A program made the position numbers and the translations under genes. The notes under the pieces were generated by a model. The model worked only from the letters and a program-made list of their open reading frames with translations, had not been told where the DNA came from and searched no databases. A DNA stretch of 40,631 nt from Bacteroidales bacterium (GTDB taxonomy: Bacteria; Bacteroidota; Bacteroidia; Bacteroidales; ML635J-15). Shown here in pieces: positions 1 through 10,884 of this stretch (positions are counted from its first letter, which is position 1; each line of letters starts with the position of its first letter). The stretch lies in contig JAFZLK010000094.1 in assembly GCA_017551515.1 (NCBI GenBank), forward strand, positions 1 to 40,631, written 5' to 3'.

Positions 1-3000
1 GCAGCGGCAAAGGTGACATTCAATGGTACCGAAACATACAATGAAATATCTAGTGACTTTACCCTTGCAAGCGGACTTACAGGATGGACAAGTAACAATA
101 CCAGACTAATAAGTGTGTCGGGAACTTCTGCAAGATTGACACATTTAGACCCCTACGGCACTGTTGTACTTACTGCAACATTAAGCGGACTTGAAGGCAT
201 CGAATACCAAAAGAAAGTACTTACAAGTGATTTAGGTGTAAATCCTTACGACATTACAAATGAAGCAGACTTAATCGCATTCAGCACTGCTGTAAATTCA
301 GGACTTGATGGTTCGTACAAAGGTCTGATGAATATGGACGGTTACTGCGGAAAAACATTTTATCTTAGAGATAACATTACAATAACTGCTTCTAATTGGA
401 CACCAATAGGAACCTCAACAAACCCATTCCGTGGCAATTTTGAAGGCAACAACTACACAATTAGCGATCTTAACGCAAATCATCCATCTGATTCATACGT
501 GGGACTTTTTGGTTACATACAGTCAAGTTGTACCAGTGGAGGCATAAAAAATCTTATAGTAGAAGGTGATATTAAGGGCTACCAATATGTTGGTGGTATA
601 GTTGGATTGGGCAAGGGATTAAATTCCTCCACCTATTTTGTAATTGAAAACTGCCACTTCAAAGGAGCTGTTACAGCTTCCGGTTCATATTCAGGAGGTA
701 TTTCCGGATACATTGGCGTATATTCAAAAGCACAATACTGTACAGCATCCGGTTCTATAACAAGTACAGGTTCCTATGTCGGTGGTATTACAGGTAGAAG
801 TAGCGGTGATGGAAACTCAAGTTTTTCGACTTTCTGTACTTGTGCTCGCGACAGCGTTTTAAATTGCGCTAACAATGCTATAGTTAAAGGTTCAAGCCAT
901 GTTGGTGGCATTTGCGGTTACAACTATATGTCGGAAGTAAGGTACTGCCTAAATGCAGGAGAAGTTATCACTAGCAGTGGTACAGCAACTTCAATAGGTG
1001 GAATAGTGGGTACTAACGACATATACAGAGGATATGTAGCACAATGCCTCAATGTATATGGTTTCAATGCAAAGGAAGGTAATATCATAGGTGTTGACAA
1101 TGATACCATAACCGCTTCTTGCTGTCCAGAGAGAGGATTAACCTCAAATAATAACTATTACGACTTGCAGATGTGTGCATTAGGACTCGAAACTGCATCA
1201 AATGGAACAGGTAAACTTACATCGGAACTTGTATCTGCAAATGGAACTAAACCAGCAGGACTATCAACATTCACAGATGCAAAATGGCAATTCAAGGCCG
1301 GCTATTATCCTATTCCTATTCCTGACAGTTACACCATTGCACAAACTCCTGCATTATTAGCAGCAACTCCTGTCCTGCTCGATGTCGATATTGCAGCAGA
1401 ATTCGCAGACACCAACACAAACCAGTTGACTACACGCGACTTCAATGTTAATGTTTCAGATGGTCAAGTATGGGATGTTTCAGACCCAAGCAAGATTACA
1501 ATCAATGGAAGCACAGGTGCCGCACACATCGAAAATCAGTTCATGCGACTGACACTTACAGCGACAATCGATGACTATTCAAAGCAAATATATATTGCAA
1601 ACACCTCGTATGTACCACCTATTGCCATCCGTAGTCAAGATGACCTAAAAGCTTTGCGCGATGCAGTAAATAGTGGTAACAGCGGTATGTTAGAAGCCAG
1701 AGTGTACGACCCTGAAGAAAGAACTGTAACCTCTGAAACTGTCCAAGCATACAATATAAACGGATACAAGGGCGTTGACTTCTACTTGACTAGCGACATT
1801 GACGGACTTGAGAACAAAGACTGGGTTCCAATAGGAACAGCCTTACATCCATTCAAGGGCAATTTCCACGGACAAAACAAAAAAATTACTAATCTCCGTA
1901 CAAATACCAGCTATGCAGGACTGTTTGGTTACATCGAAGAAAGTTCAATAGATAGCCTTACAATACAAGGAAAAGCCTATATTAACGCTCCCAATGGAAC
2001 TATAACTAACGACAATAAAATAATCGGTTCTTCATACGTTGGAGGACTTGTAGGATTTGCAAAAAAATCTAACATTTTGCAATGCCATGTGGCTGCAATT
2101 GTTTACAATAGCGGTTCTTATACTGGCGGTATTTGCGGAAAAGCAGTCGCAACAACCATTAAGGAATGTGACTTCTGCGGAAAAGTAATTTCAAATACTG
2201 ACTACGCCGGTGGTATATGCGGAAACGCAACAGGCGAAGGTGCAACTGGAACAAAGATTATTTCATGCACAAACGCTGCTTCGGTTTCTGGATCAAACTA
2301 CATTGGCGGTATTGCCGGACTTTGCGACAATAATTCCGAAATTAAATTCTGCAACAACGGTGGAAACATATCTGCAACAACGGAAAACGCTGGCGGTATA
2401 TGCGGAACCCTTAATGCATCGTCGGTAACATACTGCATTGCTACAGGTGGTGTAAACCAAGGCGAGCCAGTTGTCGGTTCTACAGAAGGTGATGTAACCA
2501 TATCCAACTGCTACTTCGACAAGCAAAGATGTGTCCTTACAAATAGCAGGGCTTCTGTTTATGATAAATATACCTCGGAAATGCAGAGTACAGCACTACA
2601 AACGGCTCTCGGAACAGCAGAATGGATTTATACAACAAACCTATACCCTGTACCAAAGAAACTCAATGGACAAACCGGTGCAACCCTTGCTGTAGTTCCA
2701 CTTACTCTTGATGAACGAGGCAACCCGTCAAATCATCAAACATATAGGTTAGTAAGCAAAAATTTCAACCTAGTAAGTATTTCAGGCGGAACATGGACAG
2801 CAAAATGTGCAGAAGGAACAACATATCTTAGGATATCCAGTGGAACACCCACCGTAACTGGCACCGAGAAAGACTGTGCAAACATTTTCCTCAAATACAA
2901 CGACAACTACCACATAAAGACATTCTTCATACAGAACCCAGAAACTCTCGACCCAATTCCTATAAATTCACTTGCTGAATTTGTAAAGTTTAGGAACGCA

Positions 3001-6000
3001 GTCAATGCTGGAGAAAATGGTTCGTATAGAGGTATTGTAAACGAAGGTGGCTTTACTGGCAAAAATTTCCAACTTCAGACCGAAATTAATCTTTCTGACA
3101 CTACAGCAGTAAATGTTAAAGATGATTTTCTACCAATAGGCTCATCGTCATTCCCATTCAAAGGAAACTTTGATGGTGATGGACACACAATCAGCAACTT
3201 GGTAATAAACGGCAATGGTTCTAACAATAATACACCTACATCATACAGAGCATTATTCGGATATGCTTTAGGTTCAACAATAGAGAACCTTAAAGTAGAA
3301 GGTAATGTTTCTGGAACATCTGATGTAGCAGGAATATGCTCATACATAAGAGGAGCAGAAGGCAGCAACTATGCAAACATCAGAAACTGCACATTTATTG
3401 GTACTGTAGAATCAACGTCATCCCGTACTGGTGGCATCTGCGGTAACGCAAACTACTACACTAATATAATCGCATGCGAAGTTGCTGGCTTGATTGCTGG
3501 AGGTGCAAATTATTCGGGAGGAATTGTAGGATATTCGGTTGGTACAGAAGAATATAGGAACTACATTGACTCCTGCATCAACATTGCAAATGTAGGTGGA
3601 ACATCAAGCGTAGGCGGTATTTGCGGACAAGATTCTTACTGCGACATCAACCATTGTATTAATGGCGGTAATATCAGCGGTGCAAACTATAGCACTGGTG
3701 GTATAGTAGGTTACAACGGCGGATATATTTCACACTGCCTAAGCACGGGTAATACCAATATGGGTGGAGCAATTACAGGATACGGAACATCGTGTGTCAA
3801 TAGTTTCTATGACAAAACCAAAACTTCTGTACTTGGTATAGCAAACAGCAGCAATGTCAGCAGCGACCCCGATGGAGCTGCAACAGGACTTACCCCACAA
3901 CAACTTGTTGGAACTACGCCATCTGGTATTACTGGACTCAAATGGACAAGTACCTATTGGACATTTGCCGACGACCGCTATCCTGTACTTAAAGGACGCA
4001 CCTCAGACATTGCAAATCTGTCTGCAATTCCTATTTATCTCAACGACCCAATAACATCACAGAGTTGGAACAATGTATTTGACGGATTCAGACTATCTTC
4101 TATTCCTTCTGGATATACTTGGAATAGTTCCGATCCTGATTACATCAACGTATCCGATCCTAACAATGTGATTGTCAACGGAGATGCTCACGAAGGGGAA
4201 ATATGCAATTCAATATTAACAGTAACCAAAGATGGTATAACCAAAAAGTATATAATATCATCTCAAGACCCACCAACAGACCTTAACATAAATAACCTTA
4301 CTGACCTTATCAATTTCCGCAACGCTGTAAACGACAGAAGAGATGGAAAATACAAGGGTGTTCTCAACACCAACGGTTTCTTAGGCATAACATTCCATAT
4401 CACAGATGATATTGAAGTCGGCTCTGAACACTGGGAAGCAATTGGCAGCACGGCTGCGACATTCTTTGCAGGAAATCTTGACGGAGAAGACCATACCATT
4501 TCAAACTTGAATTACACAACTCCCGATTCTGAAACAAAATACTTCGGTGGCTTCATTGGAAAGATTTTTGGCGGTTACATACAAAATCTTACAGTAGAGA
4601 TGCGTTCCGCAGGAACAGGAGTTCCAAACGTCACAAAGGAAAATGGATATTTCGGTGGCATTTGCGCATTTATAGAAGGTGTTGATAATGACAAGAGAAA
4701 GGGTATAATAGCTAATTGTTCCTTTGTCGGCGACTCAATATATCAAAATACGCAGAATAATGGTACTGGTGGTATATGTGGAAACGCAGCCGGCTATACA
4801 GAGATTACAAATTGCACCAATAGTGCAAGTATTACAGGTCGAAATAATACAGGCGGTATAGTTGGACGTATGGCAAACACAGCTCTTTCTGCTACATATA
4901 TATCAAATTGTTCTAATGAAGGTAACATTGGCGTTGCTAGTGGTGGTGGAACTTATTTCGGTGGAATTTGTGGATATTACAATACAGCAGGACCAATGAT
5001 TGATTGTAATAATACTGGCAATATATTAGGAAATGCACACAGTGGAGGTATTGTAGGATGTATTGCCGGATATAATGCTACAAATCCTGCAATAATAACC
5101 AACTGCACAAACAACGGAAATGTAGAATCAAAGGTTAACGATGGTGCTGCTGGCGGTATAGCAGGGTTGGCTAATACTTATTCTGTAATTAACAAGTGCG
5201 TAACTAATGGTGAAATTACTGGATTAAAAAATTATGTAGGCGGCGTTTCTGGTCGTTCCGTTTCTACTGCCATTGATAAGGAAAATATCATTGAATATTG
5301 TGCAAACAGCGGAATCGTAAACAGTAAAAACGCTAGCTCATCAAATTATATAGGAGGTATATGTGGCTCGGCAGAGCGTACTATAATAAGATACAATAAC
5401 AATGGCGCAAATGTTATTGGTGCTTCTGCTACTTCTGTTGGAGGAATCGTCGGCGACAGCGATGAAAATTCAACAATCGAATATAATATCGCAACTGGAA
5501 CTGTTGAAAAAGGTGGCTCAATCTGCGGAAAGAATAAGGGAACCGCAACAAACAACCTGTACGATAGCCAGCGCAGCATAGCAAAAGGTATCGGATCTGC
5601 CGATGTTGAAGGAAGTGCAGAAGGCAAAACAACCACACAATTAACAGGTTCCGCATTGACAGGTGCAACATGGACAAGCAATTTTGTAATGAACAGCAAC
5701 ATGTACCCTATGCCAAAATTCACAAATACAAAGACGGAATCAATAATCGCTTCTACTCCTATATTTATCACATCTAGTCCAGCTGTAGAAATCTACGACA
5801 GCGTATGGAACAACTTTACAGTATCAACAGAAAATGGTGTTGCATGGTCGATTGTCGAGGAGCCTGCAAACATTGAAATATCTGGCACTACAGCAACAAT
5901 AACCCGAATCTGCGACAATGATGTACCACAAACCTTATTGGTAACAAAGGACGGAGTAAGCAAGAAAGTAAATGTTACTATTGCTAAATTTGAAGTTCCA

Positions 6001-7890
6001 GAACCAGGCATTGAAGAACCAGCTGCTGTATGTTCAGGACAAACCGTTGAGCTAACTGTAAGTTCGACAAATCCTACAGAACCAGCATACACTTCATACA
6101 CATGGGAAGGCGCAGGTCTGTTGTCCGACAATGAAGCTACTGTAGGAGCAATGCCGTTGGAAACAACAACATATACAGTAACAGTAGGGAACAGCAATTG
6201 CACGGCTACAACAACCATATCTGTAACACCAAGCGAAGGACCATCAATTGACAGTCCTACAGCAGACGATTTTATCTGGACTGGAGGAACAAGTGGATTA
6301 TGGAGCGACCATAACAACTGGTTGCAATACGACACAGAAAACAGCAAATATGTAATTGCTTCCTCCTACCCCAATGCGACAAACAAAAATGTATTCGTGG
6401 AACAATATGGAGACAACTGCATCCAAAACTGGGCAAGCACAGACCGAACTATTGATATAAATAATATTAAAATTGGAGAAAATGCATTTGTTACTGTTCC
6501 TAATGAAACGACATTGAATATTTCTGGCAAGATTGAATCAGGAGACAATGCTACATTAACTGTAAATGGTAAAATTGTTTTCAACGGAGACTCCGAACAA
6601 ATTCTTTCGGGAACAGGTGCATTGTCGTTCAATGAAGTAGAGTTCAACAATGCTAATGGCATTAATGCAATCGGGTTAACTGATCCTATTAAAATAAATG
6701 GAACAGCAACCTTTGCTAATGGAATTGTTCACGGCAATGTATATTTCGACAAAACAGCAAGCTACAACACCGACGGTGTAAATTCTTCAAAATTTGTTGA
6801 CGGAGAGGTTACAAAAGTTATGGTAATCGATGAAACCTTTACCTTCCCTGTCGGTACAATGATATCTGGTAGCGGTCAAATTGCCAAGTTTAAAGCTACT
6901 TCATCAGAAAATACAGACTTGACTGTAAAATACAACACCGACAACCAAGATTTTGCAGGAATGCCTGACTGGTGGGAACATGGAGGCAATATGGACGGTA
7001 GCAGCATACACCTTGACCATGTAAGCGATAGGGAATACTGGATTGTAGGCTCATCAGAAGCGACCAACCTTTCGGCAGTTCAATTGTTCTGGGTTGAAAA
7101 TGCTAATCATAGTTTTGACGAAAATAGCGAAGGAGGAACTGACGATTTAGATTATCTACGTCTCGCCTACGCTAACGAAGGCGGATCTGTTTGGACTGGA
7201 CTTAACACTTCATATACAGGTACACTCTCTACAGGTAGCGCGACAACAACAGATATTATTCCATTCACAAATTCGCGTGCCGAAATAAGCAAGAAAATTG
7301 TGACGTTTGCTTCGACAAAATCAAGAGAATTGTTGCTGCCAATCGAACTTATCGAATTCAAGGCAAAATGCAACAACAACAATGTTGACCTTACTTGGGC
7401 GACAGCATCTGAAAGGAATAACGACCGCTTCATAATTGAAAAATCGTTGGACGCAATGAATTTCACAGAAATTGCAACTATTGCCGGTGCAGGAAACTCA
7501 ATCGAACAAATCGACTACAGCCTCACCGACTACGACTACTATGGTGGAGATGTTTACTACCGCTTGCTACAGGTTGACTACGACGGAACAAAAACATATT
7601 CGGAAATAGTTTCTGTAAAATGCTCGAACTGGGAAAATGATCCGAACATTTCAGTATTCCCTAACCCGTTCTCAAGCGAACTTACAATTGTTCTAGAGAA
7701 CTTCCGTAACGAACCTGCAACTATCGAAATATATGATGTGATGGGAAGAAATATCAAGCAAATGCAGATTGATTCACCACGTAACGAATACGAGACGACA
7801 TTCAACCTTGACAATATTCCTGCAGGAATATACAATGTCAGGGTAAGAACCTCAAGTTCAACATTGAACAGACAAATTGTTAAGGAATAA
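1..7890 (+). CDS. Giant GLUG-repeat surface protein with T9SS type A sorting domain (5' partial)
   Basis: The frame is open from base 1, so the true start and signal peptide lie upstream; the GTG at 13 is only the first start-like codon. About 2629 codons are visible. Four large blocks begin near residues 81, 541, 984 and 1423, each opening with an aliphatic 'F/L-R/S-x-AVN' helix-like segment, then a 'PIG...F-x-GNF-G' stretch and a run of GLUG motifs (GGICG/GGIVG) predicted to form a right-handed beta-helix. The blocks are joined by short Ig-like linkers. Near 2000-2079 is an Ig/PKD-like module (CSGQTVELTV...TYTVTV), then a 'W-T-GG-x-SG-W' module. The last 80 residues carry the sorting domain (FPNPFSSEL ... 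IPAGIYNVRVR ... QIVKE), which directs export by T9SS and attachment to the cell surface. Likely adhesin or matrix protein; its ligand cannot be inferred. Confidence 0.9.
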   Translation, partial: AAAKVTFNGTETYNEISSDFTLASGLTGWTSNNTRLISVSGTSARLTHLDPYGTVVLTATLSGLEGIEYQKKVLTSDLGVNPYDITNEADLIAFSTAVNSGLDGSYKGLMNMDGYCGKTFYLRDNITITASNWTPIGTSTNPFRGNFEGNNYTISDLNANHPSDSYVGLFGYIQSSCTSGGIKNLIVEGDIKGYQYVGGIVGLGKGLNSSTYFVIENCHFKGAVTASGSYSGGISGYIGVYSKAQYCTASGSITSTGSYVGGITGRSSGDGNSSFSTFCTCARDSVLNCANNAIVKGSSHVGGICGYNYMSEVRYCLNAGEVITSSGTATSIGGIVGTNDIYRGYVAQCLNVYGFNAKEGNIIGVDNDTITASCCPERGLTSNNNYYDLQMCALGLETASNGTGKLTSELVSANGTKPAGLSTFTDAKWQFKAGYYPIPIPDSYTIAQTPALLAATPVLLDVDIAAEFADTNTNQLTTRDFNVNVSDGQVWDVSDPSKITINGSTGAAHIENQFMRLTLTATIDDYSKQIYIANTSYVPPIAIRSQDDLKALRDAVNSGNSGMLEARVYDPEERTVTSETVQAYNINGYKGVDFYLTSDIDGLENKDWVPIGTALHPFKGNFHGQNKKITNLRTNTSYAGLFGYIEESSIDSLTIQGKAYINAPNGTITNDNKIIGSSYVGGLVGFAKKSNILQCHVAAIVYNSGSYTGGICGKAVATTIKECDFCGKVISNTDYAGGICGNATGEGATGTKIISCTNAASVSGSNYIGGIAGLCDNNSEIKFCNNGGNISATTENAGGICGTLNASSVTYCIATGGVNQGEPVVGSTEGDVTISNCYFDKQRCVLTNSRASVYDKYTSEMQSTALQTALGTAEWIYTTNLYPVPKKLNGQTGATLAVVPLTLDERGNPSNHQTYRLVSKNFNLVSISGGTWTAKCAEGTTYLRISSGTPTVTGTEKDCANIFLKYNDNYHIKTFFIQNPETLDPIPINSLAEFVKFRNAVNAGENGSYRGIVNEGGFTGKNFQLQTEINLSDTTAVNVKDDFLPIGSSSFPFKGNFDGDGHTISNLVINGNGSNNNTPTSYRALFGYALGSTIENLKVEGNVSGTSDVAGICSYIRGAEGSNYANIRNCTFIGTVESTSSRTGGICGNANYYTNIIACEVAGLIAGGANYSGGIVGYSVGTEEYRNYIDSCINIANVGGTSSVGGICGQDSYCDINHCINGGNISGANYSTGGIVGYNGGYISHCLSTGNTNMGGAITGYGTSCVNSFYDKTKTSVLGIANSSNVSSDPDGAATGLTPQQLVGTTPSGITGLKWTSTYWTFADDRYPVLKGRTSDIANLSAIPIYLNDPITSQSWNNVFDGFRLSSIPSGYTWNSSDPDYINVSDPNNVIVNGDAHEGEICNSILTVTKDGITKKYIISSQDPPTDLNINNLTDLINFRNAVNDRRDGKYKGVLNTNGFLGITFHITDDIEVGSEHWEAIGSTAATFFAGNLDGEDHTISNLNYTTPDSETKYFGGFIGKIFGGYIQNLTVEMRSAGTGVPNVTKENGYFGGICAFIEGVDNDKRKGIIANCSFVGDSIYQNTQNNGTGGICGNAAGYTEITNCTNSASITGRNNTGGIVGRMANTALSATYISNCSNEGNIGVASGGGTYFGGICGYYNTAGPMIDCNNTGNILGNAHSGGIVGCIAGYNATNPAIITNCTNNGNVESKVNDGAAGGIAGLANTYSVINKCVTNGEITGLKNYVGGVSGRSVSTAIDKENIIEYCANSGIVNSKNASSSNYIGGICGSAERTIIRYNNNGANVIGASATSVGGIVGDSDENSTIEYNIATGTVEKGGSICGKNKGTATNNLYDSQRSIAKGIGSADVEGSAEGKTTTQLTGSALTGATWTSNFVMNSNMYPMPKFTNTKTESIIASTPIFITSSPAVEIYDSVWNNFTVSTENGVAWSIVEEPANIEISGTTATITRICDNDVPQTLLVTKDGVSKKVNVTIAKFEVPEPGIEEPAAVCSGQTVELTVSSTNPTEPAYTSYTWEGAGLLSDNEATVGAMPLETTTYTVTVGNSNCTATTTISVTPSEGPSIDSPTADDFIWTGGTSGLWSDHNNWLQYDTENSKYVIASSYPNATNKNVFVEQYGDNCIQNWASTDRTIDINNIKIGENAFVTVPNETTLNISGKIESGDNATLTVNGKIVFNGDSEQILSGTGALSFNEVEFNNANGINAIGLTDPIKINGTATFANGIVHGNVYFDKTASYNTDGVNSSKFVDGEVTKVMVIDETFTFPVGTMISGSGQIAKFKATSSENTDLTVKYNTDNQDFAGMPDWWEHGGNMDGSSIHLDHVSDREYWIVGSSEATNLSAVQLFWVENANHSFDENSEGGTDDLDYLRLAYANEGGSVWTGLNTSYTGTLSTGSATTTDIIPFTNSRAEISKKIVTFASTKSRELLLPIELIEFKAKCNNNNVDLTWATASERNNDRFIIEKSLDAMNFTEIATIAGAGNSIEQIDYSLTDYDYYGGDVYYRLLQVDYDGTKTYSEIVSVKCSNWENDPNISVFPNPFSSELTIVLENFRNEPATIEIYDVMGRNIKQMQIDSPRNEYETTFNLDNIPAGIYNVRVRTSSSTLNRQIVKE

Positions 7891-7903
7891 AAGAGTAGGG
7901 CGA

Positions 7904-7941
7904 AAAAATAGGGGCAAGTTTAAAGCTTGTCCCTATTTTTT
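7904..7941. terminator. Bidirectional terminator between convergent genes
   Basis: A-run, then ATAGGGGCAAG pairing with CTTGTCCCTAT (one G-U pair), then a T-run. It lies 13 bp after the surface-protein stop and directly before the mutS2 stop on the other strand, so it can end both transcripts. It belongs to the dispersed TAGGGGCAGGTTT palindrome family. Confidence 0.75.
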
Positions 7942-7943
7942 TA

Positions 7944-10409
7944 TCACAACTTTACAACCGTTATTCCATCTCCGCCAAATCTAATGTCCTCATCACTTAT
8001 CGACTTCACCTGCGGAATTGTCTTTAAGTACTGGCGGATGTTCTGACGCAAAATACCGTTACCTCGGCCATGAAGAATTTTCAACTCATGATGACTTAGC
8101 ATAACCGCAGCATCGACAAGTTCCTCAATCTTTCGCAAAGCCTCATCGGTACGGTCACCTCGCACATCAATGTAAGGCTTGAAATTCAATGCCTTCTCGG
8201 AATACAAAGCCGATGCTGACGACTGCTTGCGCTGGTTGGCATACTCTTCATGCGAAACTTTCTGCAAGCGGTCTAAGGCAACCGACATATACAAACTACC
8301 AAAACAAACAACAGCCGTTTTGTCGGTAAGACCAGTGACATCCCCTATTGCCTCCTGTCCTGCTAAACGCACTTTACTACCAATGTTTATCTTGTCCTCA
8401 TCGATAGGAACCATCTCAAGCTTTTTCTCCTTTTCACGAGCCAACTTGCGAGCTTCGCGCTCCTCAATTTTGCGCTTCACATATTCGTACTTGCGTGCAA
8501 ATTCGTTCTCGTCAACCTCCTTCGATTTCTCAAAATCCTCTTTGAACTGCTTTATTTCCTCACGAACCTCGCGAGTTTTGTCCTTGTCTGCATTGGTGCG
8601 CTTGATTTCCGAAATGGTATTTTCAATCTGCTTGTTAACACCATTGAGCAACTGCTCGGCCTCCGAACGTGCACTTTCTATAATTTGTTTGCGCTTTGTC
8701 TTTATGATTTCAAGTTCCTCCAGATTCTTGCGCAAAGCCTCGTCAACCTTCTTGCTCTGCTCGTTCACCTGCTTGCGTTTGCGCTCCCAATAACGCTTGT
8801 CGCGCATAAGTTCTCGCAAAAAACGGTCAATGTTCATCTGCTGGGTGCCTGTTTTCTCAACAACCTTGCTTATTATCGCCTCTGGTAGCCCAATCCTACG
8901 CGCAATTTCGACTGCATACGAAGAACCCGGAATTCCAACCTCAAGGATAAAGGTCGGTTGCATATTGGTATGGTCAATGAGCATTGCACCGTTGATGATT
9001 CCCTCGGCCTCGGCAGCGAAAACCTTCAAATTGGTATAGTGGGTTGTTATCATTCCGAAAGTCTTTGAAGCATTGAGCTGTTCAAGTATTGCCTCTGCGA
9101 TTGTTCCACCAATAATCGGGTCGGTACCGGAGCCAAACTCATCAATGAAAAGCAAAGTCCGCGGACCAGCATTTTTCAGGAAATGCTTCATGTTAACAAG
9201 ATGAGAACTATATGTACTCAAATCATTTTCAATGGATTGCTCGTCACCAATATCGAGCATGATTTCAGAGAAAATGCCAAACGAAGATGCTCCGCCCACA
9301 GGTACAGGCAGTCCGCACTGAAGCATGTATGAAAGTATGGCGGCAGTTTTCAAACAAACACTTTTCCCACCAGCATTAGGTCCAGAAATCAGCAGAATGC
9401 GATTTTCTGTATCAAGACGAAAAGTTGTGGGAACAATTTCACGATTTTCCTTTTTGAGCGTAAGGTACAGAAGCGGATGTTTTCCTCTCACAATGTCGAG
9501 ACATGGTTCTTCGTGTACAGATGGAATGATGGCTTCTATTCGTATTGCAAACTTTGCCTTCGCTCGAATGAAATCAAGCCCGGCAATAACTTGCGAAATG
9601 TTTTTCAAATCATCAGCGTATGGACGGAACTCGCAGGTAAGTTCGTAAAGAATCTTTTGGATTTCGCGTGCTTCGGAAAGTTCCAGTTCGCGGATACGAT
9701 TGTTCATCTCCAACACTTCCTGAGGTTCAATGTAAGATGTCTTGCCACTTGCCGACTCATCATGCACAAATCCTTGAACCTTGCGCTTGTATGTAGTTTC
9801 TATCGGCAAAACCAGTCGACCATTCACCATAGTTGCCGACAAATCCTTGCTCACCCAACCCTGCTCGCGGAAAGATGTAAGTATTGAATTCAGTTTGCGC
9901 GACACTGATTCCTGCGTAGAAATGAGCGAAGAGCGAATTTCACGCAATTCGGGCGAAGCGGTATCTTTTATTTCTCCATTTTTGGTCAATACAGACTGAA
10001 TGCGGTCGTAAAGATAGGTCGGGAAATTCGCTGAATCAACAATTTGCTTTAGGTTAGGAAATTCGTTTTTGTCATCGGTTCGGAAAAATGCTCGCAAAGC
10101 GCGGCAATTTTCCAATATCGTGCGTATGTCAACAAGCTCAAATAATTGCAAACAAGTGCCTTCGACACGCATTCGCGATGCTGCCTGCGATACATCGGGG
10201 TAATTGTTTGCAGGATAATTGTCCTTGAGCATACAAATGCTCATCATTTCGTTGGTAAGAGCCAGCGACTTGCGGATATAGCCGATGTCAGTCGAAAAAG
10301 CAATGTCTTCCACCAAACTTTTTGCTGGCGAAGCTATGCATTCCGACTTTATCAAGTTGCGGATTTTATCGAAACCTATCTTTGATTCAAAATTTTCGGG
10401 AAATACCAT
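7944..10409 (-). CDS. mutS2: Endonuclease MutS2 / ribosome-rescue ATPase
   Basis: MutS-family ATPase of 821 aa without the mismatch-recognition domain. Visible parts: N-terminal core and clamp, Walker A GPNAGGKS near residue 340, Walker B LLFIDEFGSGTDP near 421, a long charged coiled coil at about 520-650, and a C-terminal Smr nuclease domain beginning at DVRGDRTDEAL near 748 with HGRGNG near 782. Known roles of the family are suppression of recombination and splitting of collided ribosomes. I start at the ATG at 10409 (MVFPENFESKIGF); the frame stays open to 10481, but those 24 codons fall in a dispersed palindrome and TTGACAATT-type intergenic repeat. Lies downstream of the divIC-like gene, probably in one transcript. 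Confidence 0.93.
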   Translation of the reverse strand: MVFPENFESKIGFDKIRNLIKSECIASPAKSLVEDIAFSTDIGYIRKSLALTNEMMSICMLKDNYPANNYPDVSQAASRMRVEGTCLQLFELVDIRTILENCRALRAFFRTDDKNEFPNLKQIVDSANFPTYLYDRIQSVLTKNGEIKDTASPELREIRSSLISTQESVSRKLNSILTSFREQGWVSKDLSATMVNGRLVLPIETTYKRKVQGFVHDESASGKTSYIEPQEVLEMNNRIRELELSEAREIQKILYELTCEFRPYADDLKNISQVIAGLDFIRAKAKFAIRIEAIIPSVHEEPCLDIVRGKHPLLYLTLKKENREIVPTTFRLDTENRILLISGPNAGGKSVCLKTAAILSYMLQCGLPVPVGGASSFGIFSEIMLDIGDEQSIENDLSTYSSHLVNMKHFLKNAGPRTLLFIDEFGSGTDPIIGGTIAEAILEQLNASKTFGMITTHYTNLKVFAAEAEGIINGAMLIDHTNMQPTFILEVGIPGSSYAVEIARRIGLPEAIISKVVEKTGTQQMNIDRFLRELMRDKRYWERKRKQVNEQSKKVDEALRKNLEELEIIKTKRKQIIESARSEAEQLLNGVNKQIENTISEIKRTNADKDKTREVREEIKQFKEDFEKSKEVDENEFARKYEYVKRKIEEREARKLAREKEKKLEMVPIDEDKINIGSKVRLAGQEAIGDVTGLTDKTAVVCFGSLYMSVALDRLQKVSHEEYANQRKQSSASALYSEKALNFKPYIDVRGDRTDEALRKIEELVDAAVMLSHHELKILHGRGNGILRQNIRQYLKTIPQVKSISDEDIRFGGDGITVVKL

Positions 10410-10454
10410 AAATAATGGATAATTGTCAATTGATAATGAACAATGATTTGTGGC

Positions 10455-10472
10455 GACGTTGCGTGCAACGTC
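10455..10472. repeat. Dispersed palindrome, GTCGTTGC family, copy 1
   Basis: GACGTTGC-gt-GCAACGTC, perfect 8-bp arms around 2 bases. It sits between the divIC-like gene and mutS2. Related copies are at 25958-25975 and 26968-26985. Confidence 0.7.
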
Positions 10473-10484
10473 CGCTACCAAAAT

Positions 10485-10802
10485 TTATTCATCTATTATA
10501 ACCAAAAAAACATCCTCATCCTCCTCCTTCATATAGTACTGCTCGCGGGCAAACTTTTCAAGTTCCTCTTTTCCCGACATGAGTTCATCAAGACGAGTAC
10601 TGTTTTCAAGATTTTCCTGCTCGTAGTATTTCTCTGTCTCGTGAAGTTCGTGCAACTTATTCATCTTCTGGAATCTATCTACAAGGTTGAAGTTGTCGAA
10701 AAAAATTATCCATACTAAGAAAATGGCAACGATAACCCCAGCGATGTACAGAAACCTCCAATTCCTAATCTTTTCTAATATTTTCTTTATCTTTTCTTTC
10801 AT
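10485..10802 (-). CDS. Septum formation initiator, DivIC/FtsB family
   Basis: Small bitopic division protein of 105 aa. A short basic N-terminus is followed by one membrane segment at about residues 16-36 (FLYIAGVIVAIFLVWIIFF) and a coiled coil at about 40-85. The FtsB/DivIC signature EELEKFAREQYYM lies near the end. Known members bridge FtsL and FtsQ/DivIB in the divisome. Start is the ATG at 10802; the in-frame TTG just upstream is unlikely because the -7 box lies at 10808-10815. That leaves almost no leader. mutS2 follows on the same strand after 75 bp. Confidence 0.87.
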   Translation of the reverse strand: MKEKIKKILEKIRNWRFLYIAGVIVAIFLVWIIFFDNFNLVDRFQKMNKLHELHETEKYYEQENLENSTRLDELMSGKEELEKFAREQYYMKEEDEDVFLVIIDE

Positions 10803-10807
10803 CAATG

Positions 10808-10815
10808 CAAAAGTA
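10808..10815 (-). promoter_or_regulatory. -7 box for the divIC-like gene
   Basis: TACTTTTG read on the minus strand fits TAnnTTTG. It ends 5 bp before the start codon, implying a leaderless or nearly leaderless mRNA. No well-spaced TTG -33 element is seen. Confidence 0.6.
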
Positions 10816-10884
10816 ATCGTTTATCGCCTGTACTTGCACAAAAATGGCATTTAGTTTTCAACAGGTTAATATTTAATTGCATTT

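Noticed and set aside
10410..10481. 24-codon N-terminal extension of MutS2
   Set aside because: It is made of a dispersed palindrome and intergenic repeat words; the ATG at 10409 gives a normal N-terminus.
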